NCBI RefSeq assembly: GCF_002776525.5
Contig: NC_045436.1
Coordinates: forward strand, 101,839,211-101,903,210
Origin: Piliocolobus tephrosceles
Lineage: Eukaryota > Chordata > Mammalia > Primates > Cercopithecidae
DNA length: 64,000 nt
Reading direction: 5' to 3'
The notes under the pieces were generated by a model, which did no database searches, had not been told where the DNA came from, and saw only the letters and a program-made list of their open reading frames with translations. The translations under genes and the position numbers were made by a program. Of this stretch, positions 34,420-46,000 are shown piece by piece (position 1 is the stretch's first letter; every line of letters starts with the position of its first letter).

Positions 34420-35429
34420 TGTTGCGGGAAGTCAGGGACCCTAAATGGAAGGACCAGCTGGAGCCGTGGCAGAGGAACATAAATTGTGAAGATTTCATTT
34501 TAATATGGACATTTATCAGTTCCCAAATAATACTTTTATAATTTCTTATGCCCATCTTTAATCTCTTAATCCTGTTATCATCATAAGCTGAGGATGTATG
34601 TCACCACTGTGATAATTGTGTTAACTGTACAAATTGATTGTAAAACATGTGTGTTTGAACAATATGAAATCAGTGTACCTTGAAAAAGAACAGAATAACA
34701 GCGATTTTTATGGAACAAGGAAAGACAACCATAAGGTCTGACTGCCTGTGGGGTCGGGCAAAACGAGACATATTTTACTTCTTGAAGAGAGCCTATAAAG
34801 GGACATTAAAGCAGGAAAGATATCACTAAATTCTTTTCCTAGCAAGGAATATTAACATTAACACCCTGGGAAAGGAATGCATTCCTAGGGGGAGGTCTAT
34901 AAACGACCACTCGGAATGTCTGTCCTATGTGGTTGAGATAAGGACTGAGATATGCACTGGTCTCCTGCACTACCCTCAGGCTTACTAGGGTGGGGAAAAA
35001 CTTCACCCTAGTAAATTTGTGGTCAGACTGGTTCTCTGCTCTTGAACCCTGTTTACTGTTGTCTAAGATGTTTATCAAGACAATATGTGCACCACTGAAC
35101 ATAGACCCTTATCAGTAGTTCTGCTTTTGCCCTGTGCCTTGTGATCTTTGTTGGATCCTTACTAGTAGTTCTGCTTTTTGCCTTTTGAAGCATGTGATCT
35201 TTGTACCTACTCCCTGTTCTTACACCCCCTACCCTTTTGAAACTCTTAATAAAAACTTCCTGGTCTGAGACTCAGGCAGGCATCATGGTCCTACTGATAT
35301 GTGATGTCACCCCTGGCAGCCCAGCTGTAAAATTCCTCTCTTTGTACTATCTCTATTTTTCAGCCGGCCAACACTTACAGAATAAAGAAAGAACCTACGT
35401 TGAAATATTGGGGGTGGATTCCCCAGATA
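34420..35429 (+). mobile_element. Complete 3' LTR, MER11-like
   Basis: The LTR begins TGTTGCGGGAAGTCAGGG right after the polypurine tract and ends GGTGGATTCCCCAGATA at the target duplication, 1,010 bases. An AATAAA lies near 35249, within CTCTTAATAAAAACTTCC. MER11 LTRs can act as enhancers in primate cells; activity here is not shown. Confidence 0.88.
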
Positions 35430-35580
35430 CCTAGGGCATTACTGTACACTACTGTAGACTTTATAAACACTGTACAGGTAGGCTACAGTAAATTATAAAA
35501 CTAATTTTTCTTTCTTCAATAACAAATTAACCTCAGCTTACTCTGTTACCCAGGCAGCCCTGATGAATTAACTGGGAAAG

Positions 35581-36035
35581 TTCTTTTTTCTTATTGTTTT
35601 TCTTTAGTCTCTTTATTTATAAACACAACTGCTTAAAGAAATAAGATGGCTTGGGGTGGTACCAGAGTTTCTTGATCCCTGACCAGATACCAGAGAAAGA
35701 TCAGGATCTCCCAAACTGGCACAAACTGGAACAGATGACCCCTAGTTGCCTTTAGGTCATTAACATTTCACCATAATGCTAAAATTCCCTCCTGTAAAAG
35801 AAAATATCCATCACTTTGTGACATGGATTGTATGAAGACATATGCATGAATTGAGCCTGTGTGTCTGGAGGCTGCATGCCTACTTAGTCCTTAAAAATCC
35901 CATGCCTCTACTGATTGGGAAAAAGTGGCATTGAGAGTGAGAGTCCCTCCTCCATTGCTGGCCAGGAATAAAACCTGCCTGCCTCTTTTCCAACTGGGTG
36001 CTATTTTGGTTGATATAAAATAGGAGAAGAACTCA
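35581..36035 (+). mobile_element. LTR-like segment, family unknown
   Basis: It separates two pieces of the older DNA transposon. It includes CCAGGAATAAAACCTGCC, a typical LTR poly(A)-signal context. Ends and target duplication were not resolved. Confidence 0.4.
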
Positions 36036-36531
36036 GTTTACTGGTGATGTCACCTTTTTACTTTAGAAACTTTTTAATTTTTTTAACTTTTTAACTCTTC
36101 TGTAATAACTTTTGGCTTAAAACAAACACATTGTACAGCTATACAAAAATATTTTCTTTCTTTATATTCTTATTCTAAAGCTTTTTCGTTTCCTTTTTTT
36201 TTTTTTTTTTTTCACTTTTTAAATCTTTGTTAACCACAAAGACACAAGCACACATATCAGCCTAGGCCTACACAGGGTCAGGATCATTGATATCACTGCC
36301 TTCCCCCTCTGCCTCTTGTCCCCCTGGAAGGTCTGAAGGGGTAGTAATGGGCATGGAGCTGTCACCTCCTATTATTACAGTGCCTTCCTCTGAAAAACGT
36401 CCTGAAGGACCTGTCTGAGACTGTTTTACAGTTAACCTTTTTTTTTATAGTAAAGGAGTACATTTTAATATAATAAAAAAAAATTAAGTAAAGGAGTACA
36501 CTTTAAAATAACAATAAAAACTATAGTGTAG

Positions 36532-36815
36532 GCCAGCTATGGTGGCTCACACTTGTAATCCCAGCACTTTGGGAAGCCAAGGCAGGCAGGTCAGGAGTTT
36601 GAGACCAGCCTGGCCAACATGGTGAAACCCCGTTTCTACTAAAAACACAAAAATTAGCTGGGTATGGTGGCAGGCACCTGTAATCCCAGCTACTTGGGAG
36701 GCTGGGTTAGGAGAATTGCTTGAACCCAGGAGGCAGAGGTTGCACTAAGCCGAGATCGTGCCACCGCACTCTGGCCTGGGTGACAGAGCAAGACTCTGTC
36801 TCAAAAAAAGAAACA
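36532..36815 (+). mobile_element. Alu, sense
   Basis: TATAGTGTA is duplicated at both ends; inserted in the older DNA transposon. Confidence 0.9.
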
Positions 36816-37121
36816 GTATAGTGTAGTAAATAAATAACCCAGTAACCATAATTTATTATTATTATTAGGTGTTATATACTACACCTAATTGTATGTGCTA
36901 TACTTTTGTACCACTGGCAGTGTAGTAGGTTCATTACACCAGCATCACCACAAACACGAGAATAATGCGTTACTCTATGACATTTTCAAGGCCACAGCAT
37001 CACTAGGCAATAGGAAATTTTCAGCTCCATTATAGTCTTATGGGACCACTGTTGTATATGCGGTCTGTCATTGACTGAAACATCATTATGCAACCCATGA
37101 CTATATTTAAGAAATAAAAAC

Positions 37122-37430
37122 TGTCAGGTGTGGTGGCTCATGTCTGTAATCCCAGCACTTTGGGAGGCCAAGGCGGGTGGGTCACCTGAGGTCAGGAGTT
37201 CAAGACCAGCCTGGCTAACATGGTGAAACCCCATCTCTACAAAAATACAAAAATTAGCCAGGCAAGATAGCGGATGCCTGTAATCCCAGCTACTTGGGAG
37301 GCTGAGGCAGGAGAATCACTTGAACCCGGGAGATGGAGGTTGCAGTGAGCCGAGACTGCACCATTGCACTCCAGCCTGGGTGACAGAGCAAGACCCCATC
37401 TCAAGGAAAAAACATTAAATTAAATTAAAC
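37122..37430 (+). mobile_element. Alu, sense
   Basis: Full-length, starts near GTCAGGTGTGGTGGCTC, with a (AAATT)n-like tail. Confidence 0.9.
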
Positions 37431-37504
37431 AAATTTCTCTTTTGGTGAACATCTTATAAAATATTTGAGCCAGTTGTGTAAAATAAAACCTAAAAGTGTA
37501 TTCT

Positions 37505-37975
37505 GTTGGAAAACAAAATTTCAACAAATGTAATTTAAAATCTAATTGGCTTTTATTAGCTATTCATAAATTGGGCAGCATCCCATCTAAAAATAAAGAG
37601 AGCTTCCTTGGGCATAACACAACCATTGGTTTTTGTAAGGTAGCTTGAACAGGAACAATGAAACAGATTAATACCAAAAAAAGTGACTTGCTTAACAGCA
37701 GGTTACTTTGCTTGTAAGAATTAAAGCAGAAGAAACATTCTTAGCATGCTCAGGTTGACTGGGCCCTTTCCAATTGGTTGCTGTGAATCTCTTGTTTTTA
37801 GGAAAAGTTTGTCTATTTAGGGATTTTTCTGCTTCCTTTAAGCTTTGATTATGTGTCACTTTACATAGGTGACTCCATTTTGGTTTGGTCTGTTGGGGCC
37901 TAGTGCAGGAGCTCAGTCAAAAACAATGGCCTCCCATAAGTTTTATTTAATGACTCATGTGAAATGTAAATTTTA
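37505..37975 (-). mobile_element. LTR-like relic, antisense, family unknown
   Basis: On the minus strand it begins TGTTAAAATTTACATTTCAC and contains AATAAAAC. Over-all layout resembles a solo LTR. Confidence 0.45.
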
Positions 37976-38514
37976 ACAATTACTTGTTAGTATGTCAACA
38001 ACATTAGGGATTAACCCAAAGGAGTCTAATCCTCACCATTTTTGACATTTCATGTGGTTTGAAGGGAAGAGCCAAGAGGCAGCTCATCCTGGTAGGCTCC
38101 CTCTCTATTCTGTCTTCAAGCTCTCCACTTAGCACTCATAAGTCCTGGTTGCTGATGCATGCTGGTTCCTCTTCTTCTGGTGCTGATAGTTGACCTTGAA
38201 GACATTAAAGAAATGGATTAGGAAATAGATTGCAAAAAATGTACAAACTAGGTCATTAGGCTTGTTTTGACTTGAAGCCTTCTAGGTTTTATTTGTTTTG
38301 GGAAAATAAGCCTTCCATCTATTTGCATTTCTACTTCAAGATTGGAAGCAAAGTCTCAGCCACTAACAGAATTTTCCCTGCCTGTTCACTGTCTTTTATA
38401 TGGTGAATAAATGGCTAAATGAATGAAAATTACAAATTGTTATATAATAATTTTAAATACATCATCACAAGTTATTATTATAATTCCATGTAATAAACCA
38501 TTCTATAATGGGGC

Positions 38515-39441
38515 TTACACCCTCTGAAGCGACAAGCTGAGCTGTATGTTGGCCCCTTTTAGTCACAACTGGAGTGGCTGGGATGCAGGGTACCAAGTCC
38601 CGAAACTGCACACAGCAGAGAGACCCTGGGCCTGGCCCACAAAACCATTTTTTTCTCTTAAACCTTCAGGCCTATGATGGGAGGGGCTGCCGTGAAGACT
38701 TCTGACATGCCCTGGAGACATTGTCTTGGGGACTAATATTCAGCTTCTCATTACTTATGCAAATTTCTGCAGCCAGCTCGAATTTCTCCTCAGAAAATGG
38801 GATTTTCTTGTCTATCACATTGTCAGGCTGCAAATTTTCCAAACTTTTATGCTCTATTTTCCTTTTAAAACTGGATGCCTTTAACAGCGCCCATGTCACA
38901 TCTTGAATGCTTTGCTGCTTAGAACTTTATTCTGCCAGGCACCCTAAATCATCGCTCTCAAGTTCAAAGTTCCAAAAATCTCTAGAAGGAAGGGGCAAAA
39001 TGCTGCCACTCTCTTTGCTGAAACATAACAAGAGTCACCTTTGCTCCAGTCCCCAACAAATTCCTCATCTCTATCTGAGACCATGTGATGGTTAATATTG
39101 AGTGTCAACTTGATTGGGCTGAGGGCTACAAAATACTCAGATATTAAAGATATCTTAATATCTTAAAGATTATATATATCTCCTATTAGTTTTGTCCCCC
39201 TAAGAGAACCCTGACTAATACAGACCATCTCAACCTGGATTTCATTGTCCATATCATTATCAGCATTTTGGTCAAAGCCATTCAACAAGTCTCTAGGGAG
39301 TTCCAAATTTTCCAACATTTTCCTATCTTCTTCTGAGCCCTTCAAACTGTTCCAACCTTTACATGTTACCCAGTTCCAAAGCTGCTTCTACATTTTCAGA
39401 TATCTCTTCAGCAGTGCCCCACTCTACTGGTACCAATTTAC
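38515..39441 (-). mobile_element. MaLR internal sequence (THE1/MST-int), antisense, interrupted
   Basis: Phrases TCAAAGCCATTCAACAAGTC, CTGTTCCAACCTTTACATG and GTGCCCCACTCTACTGGTAC directly abut the LTR at 39442, as in THE1/MST internal regions. The minus-strand frames at 38672-38899 and 39163-39345 are remnants of it. Confidence 0.78.
39088..39221 (-). mobile_element. Short LTR-like insertion in the MaLR internal region
   Basis: GTGATGGTTAATATTGAGTG to CCTGACTAATAC is flanked on both sides by AGACCAT, so it inserted into the older element. It is internally deleted; strand and family are uncertain. Confidence 0.55.
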
Positions 39442-39798
39442 TGTATTAGTCCATTTTCACACTGTTGATAAAGATATACCTGATACTGGGCAATCTACAA
39501 AAGAAAAAGGTTTAATGGACTTACAGTTCCACATGGCTGTGGAAGCCTCATAATCATGGTGTAAGGCAAGGAGGAGCAAATCACGTCTTACATGTATGGT
39601 GGCAAGCAAAGAGAGAGAGCTTGTGCAGGGAGACTCCCCCTTATAGAACTATCAGATCTCATGAGACATATCCACTATCAGGAGAACAGCACAGGAAAGA
39701 CCTGTCCAGATGATTCTATGTACCTTCCATTGGATCCCTCCCATAACATGCAGGAATTCAAGATGAGATTTGGGTGGGGACACAGCCAAACCATATCA
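39442..39798 (-). mobile_element. THE1/MST-type MaLR LTR, antisense
   Basis: Starts TGTATTAGTCCATTTTCAC and ends GGGGACACAGCCAAACCATA TCA-type sequence, the reversed MaLR LTR layout. It is the 5' LTR of the element at 38515-39441. Confidence 0.85.
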
Positions 39799-40190
39799 CC
39801 ACCAACTTAACTGTTTTTAGGTGTACACTACAGTAGAATTAACTATATGCACATTGCTGTTCAACAGGTCCAGAACTTTTCATCTTTCAAAACTGAAACT
39901 CTACAGCCACTTAATACTAACTCTGCCTCCCTCTTTCCCCAAACCCTTGGCCACCACCTTCTACTTTTTGTTCTGTGATTTCATGTACTTTAGATACTTC
40001 ATAAGAACAGAATCATACAGTGTTTGTCCTTTGTGACTAATGTATTTCACTTAGCATAAAGTCCTCAAGGTTCATTATGTTATAGCATGTGACAGGATTT
40101 CCTTCTTTTTAAATTGCAGAATATTCCATTTGATATATTCTACCTTTTTTTATCCATTCATCTATCAATGTAAGTTTGGGTTGATTCTAC
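39799..40190 (-). mobile_element. Old L1 3' end relic, antisense
   Basis: TAGAATTAACTATATGCACA, AATCATACAGTGTTTGTCC and TGTATTTCACTTAGCATAAA mirror the antisense L1M segment at 1226-1690. Confidence 0.6.
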
Positions 40191-40191
40191 C

Positions 40192-40193
<2 letters not shown>

Positions 40194-40233
<40 letters not shown>

Positions 40234-40240
40234 TCTTATT
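40194..40240. repeat. (TTA)n microsatellite at an Alu tail
   Basis: About 14 ATT units with one ACT interruption. Confidence 0.95.
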
Positions 40241-40524
40241 TTGAGATGGAGTCTTGCTTTGTCGCCCAGGTTGGAGTGCAGTGGTGCGATCTCGGCTCAC
40301 TGCAACCTTTGCCTCCTGGGTTCAAGTGACTCTCCTGCCTCAGCCTCCTGAGTAGACAAGACTGTAGGCAAATGCTACCATGCCTGGCTAATTTTTTATA
40401 TTTTTAGTAGATACAGGGTTTCACTGTATTAGCCAGGATCATCTCAATCTCCTGACCTCGTGATCTGCCCACCTCGGCCTCCCAAAATGCTGGTATTACA
40501 GGTGTGAGCCACTGTGCCTGGCTT
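40241..40524 (-). mobile_element. Alu, antisense
   Basis: TTCTACCTATTATT on the left and TTCTACCTCTTATT on the right form the duplication. Tail is the (TTA)n repeat. Confidence 0.9.
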
Positions 40525-40700
40525 TCTACCTCTTATTATTTTAAGCAAATCCTACATATCATATTATTGGAAATCTCCTTTATTTCATATTCATCCAATC
40601 CAAGTTAGGCCATTTTATATTGTCAAGACCTTAAAAAAAAAATTACGTATATCAGGGTAATCATTATGCTACATGATATATAACTGGACAAAGGGCATGC

Positions 40701-41650
40701 CTTAGTCCATTTTCTGTTGCTGTAACTGAATACCCCAGACTGGGTAATTTATAAAGAATAAAGATTTGATTAGTTTACCAATCCAGAGGCTGAGAAGTCC
40801 AAGAACATGGTGCCAATGATATGTCTGGGCTGGGGGAGGTCCCCAAATGTTGGTGGGACTTAGACTTCAGCCAGTGTCCAGGTTCTTGACACTGTCACAA
40901 GAAAAAATTCAAGGATGAGTCAGAAAATGTGAAAGATTTACTGCAAAGAGAAAAGTACACATTCAAGAAAGGGGAATTGAGGGTGTACTCAAGAGAGTCA
41001 GTAATACAATGAAGTTTGGGGCTTCTACCTTTATGGAGTTCTTTAACTAAGGGCTGGAATATTCATGAAGATTCCTGGAAAATGGTAAAGATTTCTCAGA
41101 ACTGTGGTGCCACCCATTTTCACCCCAAATATGGGTGTTCCCAGAACTGTCACGGCATGGATGAGTGTGTGATTCAGTATGTCAATGAGCATATAATGAG
41201 GTCCCAGGTGAAACCTAGGTCAAATCCAGTTCTGTGTTGGGTCCAGTTGGTCTTAGCCAGCCTGGCCCACATCCTGGATTTTAGGGTCTTATCAGCCTCT
41301 AGCTTCTGCAGCTATTTCAACAGTTTCCTTTTGTTAGTCATGTGAAACTGACGCTTAGAATTTTCTGTTCTGTGACCACCCTGTATTTTTCCTGTCTCAA
41401 CAGCATCTGGTGGGAGCCTTCCTGCTGCATCACATGGTGGGAGGCATCACATGGCAAGACAGAGGAAGCGTGTCAGCTCAGGTCTCTTTACTTCCTGTAA
41501 AGCCACCAGTTCCATCATGAGGGCCCCGCCCTGATGATTTTACCTAATCCTAAGTACTTCCTACAGGCCCCACCTCCAATAAACATATGAATTTTGGGAT
41601 TATGTTTCTAATATGTGAAATTTGGAGGACACACTCAAACTATATCAGGG
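40701..41650 (-). mobile_element. MLT/MST-type MaLR LTR, antisense, split by another LTR
   Basis: The halves 40701-40816 (TTAGTCCATTTTCTGTTGCT on) and 41400-41650 (CATCTGGTGGGAGCC to ACTATATCA) rejoin into one reversed MaLR LTR. Confidence 0.7.
40817..41399 (-). mobile_element. Solo LTR (ERV1-like?) inserted in the MaLR LTR
   Basis: On the minus strand it runs TGAGACAGGAAAAATACAGG to CCAGACATATCA, a TG...CA boundary. The flanks CCAA and ACAG each differ by one base from the expected uninterrupted CCAG, consistent with a decayed 4-bp duplication. Contains CAGTAAATC as a likely decayed poly(A) signal. Confidence 0.65.
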
Positions 41651-41742
41651 TATACTCAAAGAAGTGACAAGGATGATCAATGGGTAAAATGTTCAATTTT
41701 TTTAAAATCTAGGGATTTGTTTCATTGTTATTGAAACTCACT

Positions 41743-42120
41743 GTCTTAGTCAACTCAGGCTGCTATAACACAAATACCATAGACAACTGGGTGGCTTAAA
41801 CAATCAGCATTTATTTCTCACCATTCTGGAGCTGGGAAATCCAAGATCAAGGCACCAGCACATCCGGTGTCTGGTGAGAGCCCACTTCCTGGTTTGCTGG
41901 TGGCTGTTTTCTCCCTGTAGCCTCACATGGCAGAGAGGAGAGAAGCAAACTCTCTCACATGTCTTCTTTTAAGGACACTAGTCCCATTCATGTGGGCTCC
42001 ATCCTTATGTTCTTATTACCCACTCTACCAAAGTCCCCACCCACTAATACCATCACATTTAGAGGATAGGGTTTCACCATAAGAATTTGGAAGGGAACAC
42101 ATCCAGTGTATAATACCAGC
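41743..42120 (-). mobile_element. MLT1-like MaLR LTR, antisense
   Basis: TCTTAGTCAACTCAGGCTGC, ACTGGGTGGCTTAAACAATC and AAGGACACTAGTCCCATTCA are reversed MaLR phrases. Confidence 0.65.
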
Positions 42121-42773
42121 TCATCTTTCCAAAGTTAAGAGCAAACAAACTCCCCCATTCAAGCACTAAAACTGGATAATCTTAGAGACTGCCTTGATGT
42201 GACAACTTCAGATTTTCAGCAGCATCAAAGTGTCTTACTGTTTGCCCTAAGACTTCAAACAACTCGGATGATCAGCACACTTTAAGAAAAAAATTTTACA
42301 TCAAAAACTATATGTTATTAACTACACCTTACTACAAAACTAGTTTGCATATTTTAAAATCAGTGGCACAATTGGCAAATTTGAATAAGGCCTGTAGATT
42401 AGTTATAAAATAATAACAATGTTAGTTTACCAGTTTTAATAATTGTACCAATAGTTTATATAAGGTATCACCATTTGGAGAAACTGCTGAAGGCTATACT
42501 TGTGTTATTTTTGCCACAGCTTTATGCATTTGGAATTATTTCAAAATGAAACATTTTTGAATTAAAATTTTTTTCTATGAGTGCTAATTTCTCTATATGT
42601 AATTGGCATCTTTTGAGTTAAACTTAAAACTTTGCCCTCTTAAAATCCTAAATTTGATGGAAATCACATACTATGGGAAGGTAAAAATAAAGGGTGATAA
42701 TCTTGGTTATTCTATATCTGAGCAAGAATCAGGGAATGCTAGGAACTTCCTGCCCAGAGACCCAGCTACCTAT
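42121..42773. other. Intergenic, nothing recognised
   Basis: AT-rich stretch; a short phrase near 42425-42560 may be an L1 3' end, but support is weak. Confidence 0.35.
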
Positions 42774-42997
42774 CTTCTTCTTCTTCTTCTTCTTTTTTTT
42801 TCTTTTTTAAAGATGGGGTCTCACTGTGTCACCCAGATGAATGCCATGGTGTGATCATAGCTCACTGTCACTTCAAACTTCTGAGTTCAAGCAATCCTCC
42901 TAGCTCTCTGCCTCCCTAGTAGATAGGACTACAGGCGCACACCACCACTTCTGGCTAAAGTGCTGAGATTACAGGCGTGAACCACCATGCCTGGCCT
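42774..42997 (-). mobile_element. Alu with internal deletion, antisense, (TTC)n tail
   Basis: Alu body jumps from CCACTTCTGGCTAA to AGTGCTGAGATTACAGG, missing the middle of one arm. Confidence 0.8.
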
Positions 42998-43255
42998 TGA
43001 TAGTCTTAATAATTTTGAACAAAGTGTCCACATTTTCATTTTGCACGGGGCCCAAATTAGGTAGCTGATCCTGGCTGAAGGCACCTTCAGTACCAATAAG
43101 GTCTCGTCCAGGATAAGATTTTATAGACACTACAGCCTTAAATGTCTAAATCCCTGCCACAGTCCCAGTCCCTTTAAGCTGGAAAGTGAGACTCCAGCCT
43201 CAAGGTTATCATTTACCTAAAAAGTCCTTAGTGAATGTTAATTCCCATCCATTTC

Positions 43256-43475
43256 CCTCATTCTTCCTCTCTCTCTTTCCCATTTTTCCATCCTTCCTTT
43301 CCCTTTTCTTCCCCATCTTATTCTCCTTTCTTCTTCCATTTCTTCCCCTTCTAGTTCTCCCACCACCTTACCTATTTTTCTTGCCTCATTCTGCCTCTCT
43401 TCCCCTATTTCTGATGTTTCAAATTCCCAGTCCTTTCTTCCATCGCTCCTTCCCTTTCTCTCCTACCCATACCCA
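43256..43475. repeat. Polypyrimidine tract (C/T-rich low complexity)
   Basis: About 220 bases of mostly C and T on the + strand, with few purines. Frames across it are low-complexity artefacts. Confidence 0.85.
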
Positions 43476-43766
43476 CCCATATTCTCTGCTCAGGGTGAGG
43501 CCTTTGAGAGCTGGTTCCCCAGGAGCTAGTGTGGCCAGAGACAATAAGTCTTGGTGCTTCAACTAATGCCAACTCTAAAATCCCAGAATGACCAAACTTG
43601 GGCTACTTTGGTCATGCAGAAATGGAATCAATTACTGTCTCTTGACTTTTCCAACCTACATTTCAAATTTTTATTCCCTACTTTCTGTTCATTTTGGATT
43701 GAATCCAAGAAAAATCCACCTTTGGGTGTCTTGAAGAATAATTTACCTCTTTCAAATGAGCTGAAG

Positions 43767-44125
43767 CCTGGGTGCAGTGGCTCACACCTGTAATCCCAAC
43801 GTTTTGGGAGGACAAGGGAAGAAGATTGTCTGGGCCCAGGAGATCAAAACTGGCCTGGGCAACATAGCAAGACCTTGTCTCTACAAAAGAATCCAAAAAT
43901 TAGCCAGGTATGGTGGTTTGCAACTGTAGTCCAAGCTACTCAGGAAGCTGAGATGGGAGGATCACTTGAACCTGAGAGGTCAAGGCTGCAGTGACCTATG
44001 ATGACGCCATTGCATTCAAACGTGGGCAACAGAGTGAGACTCTGCCAAAAAAAAAAAAAAAAAAGAAAAAGAAAAAAGAAAAGAAAAGGAAAGAAAGAAA
44101 AGAAAAGAAAAGAAAAATAAGAAAT
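43767..44125 (+). mobile_element. Alu, sense, with expanded A/G tail
   Basis: The body ends at 44047 and a ~75-base (AAAAG)n-type tail follows. Confidence 0.88.
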
Positions 44126-44807
44126 GATTTGAAAATAGATCTGAGGGAAAGGAAATAGACTAGAGATCTCTCAAGCTCCTGAAGTCTTGCAAATTTGGAG
44201 AAGACAAGGTTACTCTGTAGTCTATCCTGTCAGCATAAGGTGTGCTTATTCATACTTACGTAATGTATCACCAGAGGTGGCTGCATATTGTTAGAGTCTC
44301 CACGCTCTTCACAGAAGGTGCTGTCCTCTTTTTTCAGAACCTTGCTAAACAGCAGAAAGGTAAGGATTATAAATCTTCACTGGCCAGCTCAAACAAAAAC
44401 AAACAAAACCCATCTAGGGGTGGTGCCAAAACCAAGCAGCTCTTTATTTGCCCAAGCCCCTGCCCATGTGGGAGTCTGGTGATTTTGATGTGAAGAACTT
44501 TGTTCCCTTTCAGTAAAATCAAAACACATTGGACAGAGGTGTCATCTGGGTTCACACAAAGGAATATCTTTTCTTAGTTCAGACAGAATAAGAAATGAGC
44601 TAATCTAAAGTAGGTTCTGGAAAAGAAATCATATTATTTTCATGGCAGGATGAGTGGGAAAAGGAAAAGGCCCTTCAATATTTGTTTTTAAGGAACAGTG
44701 GTTTTCTAGAAGTAGAGAAATTGTTGTGGGATAGAGAGAGAATAATCATTTTGTTGGACCAGGTGACCAAAAATGTTTTGCCAAGTTAAGTAAAGGGTGA
44801 GTAGCCT
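44126..44807. other. Intergenic, nothing recognised
   Basis: Short frames at 44242-44493 and 44367-44555 overlap on opposite strands without recognisable similarity. Confidence 0.4.
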
Positions 44808-44808
44808 A

Positions 44809-45098
44809 TGGGGTACAGTGGCTCATGCTTGTAATCCCAGCACTTTAAGAGGCTGAGGAAGGGAGATCACTTGAGCTCAGGAGTTTGAGACCAGCCTGGG
44901 CAACATGGACCCTGTCTGTACAAATTTTTTTTTTTTTATTAATTAGCTGAGTGTGGTGGTGCACATCTGTAGCCCCAGCTACTCAGGAGGCTGAGGTGGG
45001 AGGATGGCTTGAGCCCAGGAGTTTGAGACCCGAGTGAGCTATGATTGCATCATCACACTCCAGCCTGGACAAGGAAACGAGATCCTGTCTCAAAAAAA
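44809..45098 (+). mobile_element. Alu (J-type), sense
   Basis: Diverged dimer with an unusually T-rich middle linker (44927-44938). Confidence 0.88.
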
Positions 45099-45379
45099 AT
45101 TAGAAAATATGAGTAGCCTGATAATTTGTTAGGGTAACACAAACTGCTGTAAGAAATAAATCCAAAATTTCTAGTGTTAATTAGCAAAATGAAAGTTTTT
45201 TTTTACTCGTATAAAGGAACAATGCAAGGATGCCTTGTCAGTCAGCAGCTTCCATAATGATTCTGCAGGGCAAGGTGTTTCCTTCTTCTAAATCAACTGC
45301 TTTCTAGGGCTGCGGAGTCCTCTGAAGTAAATGGTATAAGAGAGAATGAAGAAGCCTCACCTCCTTCTTAAAAACCTGG

Positions 45380-45668
45380 CCAGGTGCAGTGGCTCATGTC
45401 TATAATCCCAGCACTTTGGTGGGCCAAGGCAGGCAGGTCACTTGAGGCCAGGAGTTTGAGACCAGCCTGGCCAACATGGTAAAACCGTATCTCTTCTAAA
45501 ATATAAAAATTAGCCAGGTGTGGTGATGCATGCCTCTAATCCCAGCTGCTCAGGAGACTGAAGCACGAGAATTGCTTGAACCTGAGAGGTAGAGTTTGCA
45601 GTGAGCAGAGATCACGCCACTGCACTCCAACCTGGGCAACAGAGTGAGACTCTGTCTCCAAACAAACA
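45380..45668 (+). mobile_element. Alu, sense (first of a head-to-tail pair)
   Basis: GGCCAGGTGCAGTGGCTCA to CTCCAAACAAACAG; the next Alu follows directly. Confidence 0.9.
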
Positions 45669-46000
45669 GCTGGGCGTGGTAGCTCACACCTGTAATCCCA
45701 GCACTTTGGGGGGCCAAGGCGGGCGGATCACGAGGTCAGGAGATCAAGACCATCCTGGCTAACATGGTGAAACCCCATCTCTACTAAAAATACAAAAAAT
45801 TAGCCAGGTGTGGTGGCACGCACCTATAGTCCCAGCTGCTTGAGAGGCTAGGGCAGGAGAATCGCTTGAACCAGGGAGGTAGAAGTTGCAGTGAGCTGAG
45901 ATCGTGCCACTGTACTCCAGCCTGGGCGACAGAGTGAGACTCCGTTTCAAAAACAAAAACGAAACAAAACAAGAAACAAAAAACAACAAACAAAAAAAAC
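45669..46000 (+). mobile_element. Alu, sense (second of a head-to-tail pair)
   Basis: Starts CTGGGCGTGGTAGCTCAC in the tail of the previous Alu and ends in a ~55-base A-rich tail. Confidence 0.9.

Larger units (their letters stand above)
32540..35429 (+). mobile_element. HERV-K(HML)-type provirus, internally deleted, MER11-like LTR
   Basis: CCTAGG flanks both ends (32534-32539 and 35430-35435), the 6-bp duplication of betaretroviral integration. Only the first ~55 bases of the 5' LTR survive (32540-32594). They join directly to env sequence, so the rest of that LTR plus leader, gag, pro and pol are missing. A broken env follows, then a polypurine tract (34402-34418) and a complete 3' LTR. 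The LTR resembles the MER11 group (HML-8 or HML-7). It cannot be replication-competent. Confidence 0.9.
32150..37105. mobile_element. Old TIR-bearing DNA transposon (pogo/Tigger-like?), broken by later insertions
   Basis: Pieces at 32150-32533, 35436-35580, ~36040-36530 and 36820-37105 belong together. The left end TGTCACTTAACAACAGGG and the right end (reverse complement CATGGGTTGCATAATGATG) are decayed inverted repeats. The HML provirus, an LTR-like segment and an Alu lie inside. The family assignment is a guess. Confidence 0.55.

Noticed and set aside
41016..41345. 109-codon + frame
   Set aside because: Lies antisense within an inserted LTR; no similarity to a host protein.
43186..43566. 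126-codon + frame rich in F, P, S, L
   Set aside because: It is a translation of a polypyrimidine tract.
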